A DNA stretch of 5,061 bases from Peptostreptococcaceae bacterium. GTDB taxonomy: Bacteria > Bacillota_A > Clostridia > Peptostreptococcales > Acidaminobacteraceae. Positions within the stretch are counted from its first letter, which is position 1. Every line of letters starts with the position of its first letter. This document shows positions 1 through 5,061 of this stretch, piece after piece. The DNA is taken from contig JABXKX010000241.1 of the NCBI GenBank assembly GCA_013619035.1, positions 1-5,061 of the forward strand. The letters are read 5' to 3'. The position numbers were made by a program, and so were the translations under genes. Under the pieces are notes generated by a model. That model had not been told where the DNA came from and ran no database searches. It worked only from the letters and a program-made list of their open reading frames with translations.

Positions 1-45
1 GTTTTGCGAAGTGAGATATTAATTTCTCGCATTTTATGATGTTGA

Positions 46-71
46 TAAATTAAATTGTATTAAATTAAATT
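46..71. repeat. Short AT-rich tandem direct repeat upstream of serC
   Basis: The 11-base unit TAAATTAAATT occurs at 46-56 and again at 61-71, separated by GTAT. It lies in a nearly pure A/T stretch (about 46-105) upstream of the serC promoter region. Such tracts can act as UP-element-like or bent DNA, but in a genome this AT-rich the repeat may be chance. No function is claimed. Confidence 0.4.
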
Positions 72-105
72 AATTATTATTAAATGCTATTTAATTTTAA
101 AAAAT

Positions 106-121
106 TATGATATCATATAGT
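106..121 (+). promoter_or_regulatory. Candidate -10 region of the serC-serA-DUF1015 operon, with overlapping palindrome
   Basis: Two hexamers each match five of six bases of the -10 consensus TATAAT: TATGAT at 106-111 and TATAGT at 116-121. Neither has a recognisable TTGACA-like hexamer 16-18 bases upstream, so the exact promoter is uncertain. The first hexamer is half of a perfect 12-base palindrome, TATGATATCATA (106-117), which could be a repressor operator. Transcription starting near 118-128 would give a leader of about 60-70 nucleotides before serC. Confidence 0.35.
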
Positions 122-124
122 CAA

Positions 125-156
125 TTCGGTGATAAACGAGGTAAGGGAGACCTTAC
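125..156 (+). promoter_or_regulatory. Structured 5' leader of serC: two abutting hairpins
   Basis: A perfect 6-bp stem GTAAGG/CCTTAC (141-146 with 151-156) is closed by a GAGA loop of the stable GNRA type. Directly against it lies a weaker 4-bp stem, UUCG (125-128) with CGAG (137-140), closing an eight-base loop. The sequence does not match T-box, SAM, glycine, THF or ZTP riboswitch consensus motifs that I know. The segment GACCUU (149-154) could alternatively pair with GAGGUU (180-185) at the serC ribosome binding site, so the hairpin could affect translation. This function is inferred, not shown. Confidence 0.4.
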
Positions 157-176
157 AGGATTATAAATTATAAAAA

Positions 177-183
177 GTGGAGG
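177..183 (+). promoter_or_regulatory. serC ribosome binding site (decides the start)
   Basis: GTGGAGG ends five bases before ATG 189. The in-frame GTG at 177 that would extend the reading frame by four codons lies inside this Shine-Dalgarno sequence and has no site of its own, so ATG 189 is the real start. Confidence 0.85.
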
Positions 184-188
184 TTAGC

Positions 189-1259
189 ATGCATAAGAGT
201 TTATTTATTCCAGGACCAGTTAATGTTAGACCAGATGTATTAGAAAAAATGGCAACACCTATGATTGGTCATAGAACAAAAGAAGCATCTGTATTACAAA
301 GAAGTATTTCTGACAAGTTAAGAACTTTAATGTACACAAAGGAAGAAATCATTTTATCAACTTCTTCAGGAAGTGGTTTAATGGAAGCTGCTGTTAAATC
401 TTGTACTAAGAAAAAAGTAGCTGTATTTGCTGTTGGTGCTTTTGGCGAAAGATGGCATAAGATGGCAACTTCAAATGGTATTCCTGCTGATCGTTTTGAT
501 TCAGAGTGGGGTCAACCAACAACACCTGAGATGGTAGATAAAGCTTTAGCTACAGGCGAGTATGATGTTGTTACAATTACACATAATGAAACTTCAACTG
601 GTATTATGAATCCTCTAGCTGAAATTTCTGAAGTTATTAAAAAATATCCAGAAGTAATCTTCTGTTTAGATACAGTATCATCTTTAGGTGGTGCTAAAAT
701 TGAAGTAGATAAGTGGGGCGTAGATATTTGTATTGCTTCTACTCAAAAATGTTTAGGTTTACCTGCTGGTTTAGCGCTTTGTTCATTGTCTCAAAAGGCG
801 TATGAAAAAGCTAAAACTGTGGAAAATAGAGGTCTTTACTTTGACTTAGTAACTTTATACGATACTATTCAAAAGAAAGATTACCAATATCCTTCTACAC
901 CATCACTTTCTCATATGTTTGCTCTTGACTATCAATTAGATAGAATCATGGAAGAAGGCATAGAAAATAGATTTAACAAGCACTTAGAGCAAGCTCAAGT
1001 AGTTAGAGCATGGGCTAAGAAGCATTTTGACATGTTAGCTGAAGAACAATATGCTTCTAACACTTTAACAACTATTAAAAACACAAAAGGAATTTCAGTT
1101 GCTGATTTAAATAAAGAATTAGCTAAGAGAGGTTTCACTATTTCTAATGGTTACGGTTCTTTAAAAGAAAAAACTTTCAGAATTGCACATATGGCTGATA
1201 CAACAATGGAAGAAGTTAAAGAAGTATTAGGAGTTATTGAAGATATATTAGGACTATAG
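189..1259 (+). CDS. serC: Phosphoserine aminotransferase, class V, serine-glyoxylate-aminotransferase-like type
   Basis: This is a 356-residue PLP-dependent aminotransferase of fold type I, class V. It likely catalyses the second step of serine synthesis: 3-phosphohydroxypyruvate plus glutamate to phosphoserine plus 2-oxoglutarate, in the cytosol. Visible landmarks are the N-terminal FIPGPVNV (6-13), GHRTKE (27-32), the GSG turn (61-63), HNETSTG (132-138), the LDTVSSLGG block with Asp161 for the PLP pyridine nitrogen, and STQKCLGLPAG with Schiff-base Lys187. A C-terminal RIAHM supplies Arg331, probably for the substrate carboxylate. These motifs resemble the alanine/serine-glyoxylate aminotransferase branch rather than E. 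coli SerC, so the substrate is inferred from serA directly downstream. The alternative is a serine-pyruvate or alanine-glyoxylate aminotransferase. It is the first gene of the operon. Eleven of twelve Arg codons are AGA. The start is ATG 189, set by the Shine-Dalgarno sequence. Confidence 0.88.
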   Translation: MHKSLFIPGPVNVRPDVLEKMATPMIGHRTKEASVLQRSISDKLRTLMYTKEEIILSTSSGSGLMEAAVKSCTKKKVAVFAVGAFGERWHKMATSNGIPADRFDSEWGQPTTPEMVDKALATGEYDVVTITHNETSTGIMNPLAEISEVIKKYPEVIFCLDTVSSLGGAKIEVDKWGVDICIASTQKCLGLPAGLALCSLSQKAYEKAKTVENRGLYFDLVTLYDTIQKKDYQYPSTPSLSHMFALDYQLDRIMEEGIENRFNKHLEQAQVVRAWAKKHFDMLAEEQYASNTLTTIKNTKGISVADLNKELAKRGFTISNGYGSLKEKTFRIAHMADTTMEEVKEVLGVIEDILGL

Positions 1260-1263
1260 GAGG
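1258..1263 (+). promoter_or_regulatory. serA ribosome binding site overlapping the serC stop codon
   Basis: AGGAGG begins within the TAG stop codon of serC (1257-1259) and ends five bases before ATG 1269. A ribosome finishing serC therefore covers the serA initiation site, which favours coupled translation of the two enzymes. Confidence 0.8.
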
Positions 1264-1268
1264 ACTAT

Positions 1269-2177
1269 ATGTTAAAAATATTAGCTAATGATGGTATGGA
1301 TAAATCTGCTGTTGATCACTTAATGAGTTTAGGTCATCAAGTAGATACTAATTTTTATCCAGTAGAAGAATTAAAAACAAAATTAAGAGAATTTGATTGT
1401 ATCGTAATAAGATCTGCAACTAAAATAAGAGAAGAATTAATTGATGCTGTCGCTGGTTCTCAATTAAAATTAATTATTAGAGCAGGTGTTGGTATGGATA
1501 ATATCGATATTGAATATGCTGAATCAAAAGGCATTAAAGTAAGAAATACACCAAATTCAAGTTCAGCTTCAGTTGCAGAACTTGCTATTGGACATATGTT
1601 TGCACTGGCTAGATTCATTGGTATTTCAAATGTTACTATGAGAAACGGTGAATGGAATAAAAAAGCTTACAAAGGTACTGAAATTGGTGGAAAAACTTTA
1701 GGTTTAATCGGTTTTGGTAGAATTGCTAGAGAAACAGCAAAAAGAGCAATGGCTTTAGGCATGGATGTAATTTACACTGACCTTAGAGGTCCAGGTGAGC
1801 CGATGGAAGGGTGTAAATTTGTAGAAGAAGATGTGTTAATCAAAACAGCTGATTACATTTCATTACACATTCCATTTATCAAAGAATATGGTCCAGCTTT
1901 ATACAAAGATAAGTTTGATAAGATGAAAGATGGCGTTTACATCATTAACTGTGCTCGTGGTGGTGTGGTTTGTGAAGATGGTTTACTTGAAGCTTTAAAT
2001 TCAGGTAAAGTTGCTGGTGCTGGAATCGATGTATTTATTGATGAGCCAACTAAGAACGAAGCACTAATCAATCATCCTAATGTTTCAGTAACACCTCATA
2101 TTGGTGCATCAACTGCTGAAGCGCAAACTAGAATTGGTATAGAAACTTACAGTTTAATTATTAAGGAATTAAAGTAG
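1269..2177 (+). CDS. serA: D-3-phosphoglycerate dehydrogenase, short form without ACT domain
   Basis: This 302-residue D-isomer-specific 2-hydroxyacid dehydrogenase likely oxidises 3-phosphoglycerate to 3-phosphohydroxypyruvate with NAD, the first step of serine synthesis. The split substrate-binding domain comes first, with IRSATKI (47-53) and RAGVGMDNID (71-80). It is followed by the Rossmann domain with GFGRIA (148-153) and Asp171 at the end of the second strand, the position that selects NAD over NADP. The catalytic residues are visible: Arg230 in CARGG, Glu259 in FIDEP and His277 in TPHIGAST. The protein ends right after the closing helix. The C-terminal ASB and ACT domains of long SerA forms are absent, so serine feedback through ACT is not expected. 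It sits 9 bases after serC and 25 bases before the DUF1015 gene. Other family members (glyoxylate or hydroxypyruvate reductases) are possible, but the serC neighbour favours SerA. Confidence 0.9.
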   Translation: MLKILANDGMDKSAVDHLMSLGHQVDTNFYPVEELKTKLREFDCIVIRSATKIREELIDAVAGSQLKLIIRAGVGMDNIDIEYAESKGIKVRNTPNSSSASVAELAIGHMFALARFIGISNVTMRNGEWNKKAYKGTEIGGKTLGLIGFGRIARETAKRAMALGMDVIYTDLRGPGEPMEGCKFVEEDVLIKTADYISLHIPFIKEYGPALYKDKFDKMKDGVYIINCARGGVVCEDGLLEALNSGKVAGAGIDVFIDEPTKNEALINHPNVSVTPHIGASTAEAQTRIGIETYSLIIKELK

Positions 2178-2202
2178 TTTTAGATAATTGGGGGAAAAAT
2201 AA

Positions 2203-3447
2203 ATGGCAGTAGTTAGAGGATTTAAAGGATTAAGACCTAAAGAGGACTTAGTAGAATTAGTAGCATCATTACCATATGATGTTATGAATCGTGAAGAAGC
2301 AAAGAAAATGGCTGAAGGTAACGAAAAATCATTCTTACATATCGTAAGATCAGAAATGGATGTACCTGCTGAAGTAAGTCCATATGATGAGTCAGTTTAC
2401 CAAATGGCTAGAAAAAATCTTGATAGATTCCAAGAAGAAGGAACACTTATTCAGGATGAAAAGCCAAAGTTATATATCTACCGTCAATTGATGAATGGTA
2501 GAGTACAAACAGGTATTGTTGGTTGTACTTCAATTGATGATTACATGAACAATGTTATCAAGAAGCATGAGTTTACAAGACCACAAAAAGAGCAAGACAG
2601 AATCAATAACTTTGATCACTGTGATGCTAATACAGCACCTATTTTCTTATCATATAGAAAGAATGATACAATCAATGCAATCGTTAATGACTGGATCAAG
2701 TTCCATATGCCAGTTTATAACTTTGTATCTGATGATGATATCACTCATATCGTTTGGGTAATTGATGCTGATGATGTTGTGACTAGATTAACTGATTTAT
2801 TTGCTGGTATTGAGTACTTATACATTGCAGATGGTCATCATAGATCAGCTTCTTCTGTTAACGTTGGTAATAAAAGAAGAGCTGCATTCCCAGAGTATAC
2901 TGGAGATGAAGAGTTTAACTACTTTATGTCAGTAATTTTCCCTGATGAAGATTTATTCATTATGGATTATAACAGAACTGTTCAAGATTTAAATGGACAC
3001 ACAACTGAAGAATTCTTCAAATTAGTTGGTGAGAAATTTACAATCACTGAAGTAGATGGGATTTACAAGCCAATGAGTAAGAAGCATTTTGGTATGTTCA
3101 TTGAAAACAAATGGTATGAGTTAAAAGCTCATGATGGCATTTGTGATGAAAATGATCCTGTAGATAGATTAGACGTTTCTATCTTACAACTTAACTTATT
3201 AGATCCAATTTTAGGTATTGATAACCCAAGAACGAACAATAGAATTGATTTCATTGGTGGTATCAGAGGTTTAGAAGCTCTTGAGACTAGAGTGAATGCA
3301 GATATGAAAGTTGCATTTTCTATGTTCCCAACAACAATGGATGATTTATTATCTATTGCTGATGCAGGTGAAGTAATGCCTCCTAAGTCTACTTGGTTCG
3401 AACCTAAATTAAGATCAGGTATTTTAACTCATAAGTTAAATGATTAA
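2203..3447 (+). CDS. DUF1015 family protein, last gene of the serine operon
   Basis: This 414-residue soluble protein belongs, by its motifs, to the DUF1015 family (COG4198). It shows the family's N-terminal FKGLRPKEDLVELV and LPYDVMNREEA (7-33), FLHIVRSE (44-51), HEFTRPQKEQDR (122-133), ANTAPIFL (142-149), the hallmark YIADGHHRSASS (207-218), and a C-terminal MPPKSTWFEPKLRSGILTHK (392-411). The length is usual for a complete family member. No signal peptide or membrane segment is visible. The biochemical activity is not established to my knowledge, but the family often sits beside serA and serC, as it does here. The clustered His, Arg, Asp and Glu residues in the conserved blocks look like an active or phosphate-binding site, so a step around phosphoserine is a reasonable inference. 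Start ATG 2203 is preceded by GGGGGA (2190-2195). The gene is followed by the operon terminator. Confidence 0.88.
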   Translation: MAVVRGFKGLRPKEDLVELVASLPYDVMNREEAKKMAEGNEKSFLHIVRSEMDVPAEVSPYDESVYQMARKNLDRFQEEGTLIQDEKPKLYIYRQLMNGRVQTGIVGCTSIDDYMNNVIKKHEFTRPQKEQDRINNFDHCDANTAPIFLSYRKNDTINAIVNDWIKFHMPVYNFVSDDDITHIVWVIDADDVVTRLTDLFAGIEYLYIADGHHRSASSVNVGNKRRAAFPEYTGDEEFNYFMSVIFPDEDLFIMDYNRTVQDLNGHTTEEFFKLVGEKFTITEVDGIYKPMSKKHFGMFIENKWYELKAHDGICDENDPVDRLDVSILQLNLLDPILGIDNPRTNNRIDFIGGIRGLEALETRVNADMKVAFSMFPTTMDDLLSIADAGEVMPPKSTWFEPKLRSGILTHKLND

Positions 3448-3455
3448 TCGACTGT

Positions 3456-3474
3456 CCTCATCATATAGATGAGG
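3456..3474 (+). other. Hairpin between the DUF1015 stop codon and the terminator
   Basis: A perfect 7-bp stem CCTCATC/GATGAGG (3456-3462 with 3468-3474) closes an ATATA loop, nine bases after the stop codon. It has no T-run of its own, so it is not a terminator by itself. It could protect the mRNA 3' end. Flanking GACT (3450-3453) could pair with AGTC (3481-3484), extending this hairpin at the cost of the lower terminator stem. Confidence 0.6.
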
Positions 3475-3476
3475 TT

Positions 3477-3513
3477 GAGTAGTCCCCAATTATTGGGGGC
3501 TATTCTTTTTTTT
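3477..3513 (+). terminator. Intrinsic terminator of the serC-serA-DUF1015 operon
   Basis: The left arm 3477-3489 pairs with 3493-3505 in a 13-bp stem that includes two G-U wobbles. Its core is CCCCAA/TTGGGG around a TTA loop, and eight consecutive T residues follow (3506-3513). This is a textbook rho-independent terminator and separates the serine operon from the sigma factor unit. Confidence 0.93.
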
Positions 3514-3565
3514 GTGATAAAATAAATTTGTCAGGACAATATTGTAGTTTCATTCGTTCTCTATA

Positions 3566-3579
3566 TGAAAGCGCTTAGA
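3566..3579 (+). promoter_or_regulatory. Candidate cre (catabolite-responsive element) before the sigma factor gene
   Basis: TGAAAGCGCTTAGA matches the Bacillota cre consensus TGWAANCGNTNWCA at 13 of 14 positions; the mismatch is G for C at position 13. Its core AAGCGCTT (3569-3576) is a perfect palindrome with the central CG typical of LacI/GalR-family operators such as CcpA sites. It ends one base before the Shine-Dalgarno region of the sigma gene, a position where binding would block transcription. I see no convincing sigma-A promoter between the terminator and this site, so the promoter is unplaced. Confidence 0.55.
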
Positions 3580-3580
3580 A

Positions 3581-3585
3581 AAGGA
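3581..3585 (+). promoter_or_regulatory. Ribosome binding site that decides the sigma factor start
   Basis: AAGGA lies seven bases before ATG 3593 but only one base before ATG 3587. Normal spacing therefore favours ATG 3593, making the protein two residues shorter than the longest frame. Confidence 0.65.
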
Positions 3586-3592
3586 AATGATC

Positions 3593-4051
3593 ATGACCAT
3601 AGACCAAATCATACAAGAATTCCATCAAGATGCATTAAATTTCTCAATACATTTATGTGGTGATTTCCATAAAGGGAGTGATCTGGTTCAAGATACCCTT
3701 TTAAAGGTTATTGAACGACAACATTTGTTTGATGAGATGCATCCGACACAAGTTAAAGCTTGGTTGTTTAAAACCATTAAAAACAAACATATTGATACGA
3801 TTAGAAGAGATCAAAAAAAGAAACAATTGGTGATGAGTCAATTAACTGTAGAGGATTTTCAAGATGAACGGATTTTAAAAATGCTTGTAACGGCTTTAAA
3901 TGAAGAAGAACGTAAAGTCATTTCTCTAAAGTATTATTCGGGTTATAACAGTAAGGAGATAGCCGATAGGATCAATATGAATCCATCGACTGTCAGAAAT
4001 CGATTATCAACTGCTGTATCAAAACTAAGACAAGCATATCGGGAGGATTAA
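3593..4051 (+). CDS. Small ECF-like RNA polymerase sigma factor (sigma-70 family)
   Basis: This 152-residue protein has the two-domain layout of ECF (group 4) sigma factors, which direct RNA polymerase to alternative promoters. Region 2 covers about residues 5-75: GSDLVQDTLLKVIER (28-42) is the region 2.2-like helix that contacts the core enzyme, and VKAWLFKTIKNKHIDTIRR (54-72) corresponds to the -10-recognising part. A charged linker follows. Region 4 spans about 97-148: LNEEERKVISLKYYSGYNSK leads into a helix-turn-helix (about 119-142, IADRINMNPSTVRNRLS) that would read the -35 element. No region 1.1 or 3 is present. Start ATG 3593 is chosen by ribosome binding site spacing; ATG 3587 is possible. 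The stop codon directly abuts the next gene, so the two are probably co-transcribed and translationally coupled. Arg codons are more mixed than in serC (CGA, CGG, CGT, AGG and AGA). A candidate cre lies upstream. The regulon is unknown. Confidence 0.88.
   Translation: MTIDQIIQEFHQDALNFSIHLCGDFHKGSDLVQDTLLKVIERQHLFDEMHPTQVKAWLFKTIKNKHIDTIRRDQKKKQLVMSQLTVEDFQDERILKMLVTALNEEERKVISLKYYSGYNSKEIADRINMNPSTVRNRLSTAVSKLRQAYRED
4041..4046 (+). promoter_or_regulatory. Ribosome binding site of the downstream repeat protein, inside the sigma gene
   Basis: GGGAGG lies within the last codons of the sigma factor and is five bases before ATG 4052. It is a strong site that fixes the start of the next gene and couples its translation to that of the sigma factor. 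Confidence 0.85.
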
Positions 4052-5061
4052 ATGAAAAAGAAAATACACAATATTGGAACACTGGATGTAAGAAATGTAA
4101 CCTCTGAATTAAGTGGAAAACTAGGTTTAATTACAAATGTTGGAACATATATTACAAACGATAAAAGTGAATTGGTTTTATTTGATGTAGAAAAGAATAA
4201 TATAGGCAATGTGATTAAAACTAACGAAAAGCTTGGTTTATCAACAATTAATGGTACAACAGAATTTAGTAATGAATACTTTAAGAGCATTGAAGGTAAA
4301 GTTATCTTGACGATTAATGGTAAAGGTATTGTTGAAAAAGGCGTAGATCCGAAGTTGTTTTTAGAGAAGATTCATTCTGGTACGGTAAATGGGATTATGA
4401 TTATACCCTCTGATATCAGTGGTGCTATTAAAACGCATCTAGCGATTAATGGAAAAGTGATTGAATATGATTATGATAAAACATATGTCTCACAAAAAAT
4501 TGAGCTGAATGATGACTTCTTCATCACTTATTTTGGTGATAAGAATATTGCGGTTACAACATTGGTGGCAATAGAACCTTTAAATATGAGTGAGTTTGTA
4601 AATGTTTTTGATTCTATTCAAGTTATAAATCAATTGATTACAACTAGAGAGAATATCAAACTGCTAAAACCATACTTAAAGGTAGATCAGAATTACATCA
4701 AACTAGTAGAAGCACCGGCTCATTATGAAAAAGGCAAAATTGAATTTGATGAGGTGTTATCTTTTCGTACCGTTGATAAAAATCTTATTATAGATGGGCA
4801 GTTAACAATAAATGATACATTACATCTAGATGTATTAGGTGATTATAAAATTCAGGCTAATAGGATTTTATGCAACAAAAAAGATTATGAATTGGTTAAA
4901 AGCTATTGTATGAAATCTAATGCTGATATCAGATTTATTGAAGATCAACCCATTGGCAATTATGCATGCATGACAATAAACAAGGAATACTTGTCTCACT
5001 TAAAAGAAAAGAAAGTGTTGGAAAACTACGGTGCGCTAGAATTTGATTTAGATATTAATGA
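4052..5061 (+). CDS. Uncharacterised repeat protein paired with the sigma factor (3' end outside the window)
   Basis: The frame is open from ATG 4052 to the window edge: 336 codons and two bases, with no stop. I do not recognise the family. The visible protein has no signal peptide, no membrane segment and no known catalytic motif, so it looks cytosolic. It is built of short beta-like strands with N-G or D-G turns (TINGKG 88-92, AINGKVIEY 131-139, IIDGQLTIND 246-255) alternating with short amphipathic helices. A degenerate unit of about 80 residues recurs, with homologous points near residues 11, 92, 172 and 251 and a closer one near 307. Examples are VNGIMIIPSDISGAIKTHL (112-130), IQVINQLITTRENIKLLKPY (189-208) and IQANRILCNKKDYELVKSYC (267-286). 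It starts directly after the sigma factor stop codon, so it may be a regulator (anti-sigma or co-factor) of that sigma factor or its co-regulated target. A bactofilin-like or solenoid structural protein is another possibility. The function is unknown. Confidence 0.88.
   Translation, partial: MKKKIHNIGTLDVRNVTSELSGKLGLITNVGTYITNDKSELVLFDVEKNNIGNVIKTNEKLGLSTINGTTEFSNEYFKSIEGKVILTINGKGIVEKGVDPKLFLEKIHSGTVNGIMIIPSDISGAIKTHLAINGKVIEYDYDKTYVSQKIELNDDFFITYFGDKNIAVTTLVAIEPLNMSEFVNVFDSIQVINQLITTRENIKLLKPYLKVDQNYIKLVEAPAHYEKGKIEFDEVLSFRTVDKNLIIDGQLTINDTLHLDVLGDYKIQANRILCNKKDYELVKSYCMKSNADIRFIEDQPIGNYACMTINKEYLSHLKEKKVLENYGALEFDLDIN

Noticed and set aside
6..35. Possible terminator of a gene upstream of the window
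   Set aside because: GCGA (6-9) can pair with TCGC (27-30) and a weak inner stem follows, but there is a three-base bulge and only four T residues after it; too weak to call.
177..188. Upstream GTG start that adds four residues to SerC
   Set aside because: The GTG lies inside the Shine-Dalgarno sequence GTGGAGG that serves ATG 189, and the protein then begins like other family members.
118..188. T-box or other known riboswitch in the serC leader
   Set aside because: The leader is too short for a T-box, has no GGTGG-type antiterminator motif, and matches none of the SAM, glycine, THF or ZTP conserved cores.
2552..2761. 69-residue open frame on the + strand
   Set aside because: It lies entirely inside the DUF1015 gene in another frame, has no ribosome binding site and shows no recognisable motif; it is a shadow.
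3528..3567. Sigma-A promoter TTGTCA (3528-3533) with TATATG (3562-3567)
   Set aside because: The hexamers are 28 bases apart, far from the usual 16-18, so they cannot form one promoter.
4048..4290. 80-residue open frame on the - strand
   Set aside because: It is antisense to the repeat protein that starts at 4052, which has a strong ribosome binding site and a continuous frame to the edge. The apparent hydrophobicity comes from reverse-complemented Lys/Asn/Glu codons.
1..5061. CRISPR array, tRNA, rRNA or insertion sequence
   Set aside because: No regularly spaced repeats, tRNA-like cloverleaf, rRNA-like segment, transposase motif or terminal inverted repeats were seen.

Overview
The window looks like chromosomal DNA of a low-GC Bacillota-type bacterium. 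The DNA is very AT-rich, and the Shine-Dalgarno sequences are strong and purine-rich. Arginine is almost always AGA in the first gene, and the genes end in TAG or TAA with Trp encoded by TGG. No TGA is read in frame, so nothing points to the Mycoplasma code. Erysipelotrichia, Acholeplasma/Izemoplasma-like or clostridial relatives would all fit; I cannot go below phylum from the sequence alone. All genes are on the + strand.

Region 1 (1-188) is an AT-rich upstream region. It has -10-like hexamers, a 12-bp palindrome and a short leader with two adjacent small hairpins just before the first gene. Region 2 (189-3447) is a tight three-gene operon for L-serine synthesis: serC (a phosphoserine aminotransferase of the serine-glyoxylate-aminotransferase-like class V type), serA (a short D-3-phosphoglycerate dehydrogenase without an ACT domain) and a DUF1015 protein of unknown biochemical function. 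SerA and SerC would turn 3-phosphoglycerate into phosphoserine. No recognisable SerB phosphatase is present, so the DUF1015 protein is the obvious candidate for a related role. The operon ends at a strong intrinsic terminator (3477-3513), preceded by a second hairpin.

Region 3 (3514-5061) starts a separate unit: a small ECF-like sigma factor (3593-4051), then with zero spacing a gene that runs off the right edge (4052-5061, 336 codons visible). I do not recognise this second protein. It has no membrane segment and carries a degenerate repeat of about 80 residues. A near-consensus catabolite-responsive element (cre) lies directly before the sigma factor's ribosome binding site, suggesting carbon-dependent control. 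The sigma factor plus repeat-protein pair is the least understood part of the window. Two starts are corrected by ribosome binding site position: serC begins at ATG 189, not at the upstream GTG 177, and the sigma factor most likely begins at ATG 3593, not 3587.
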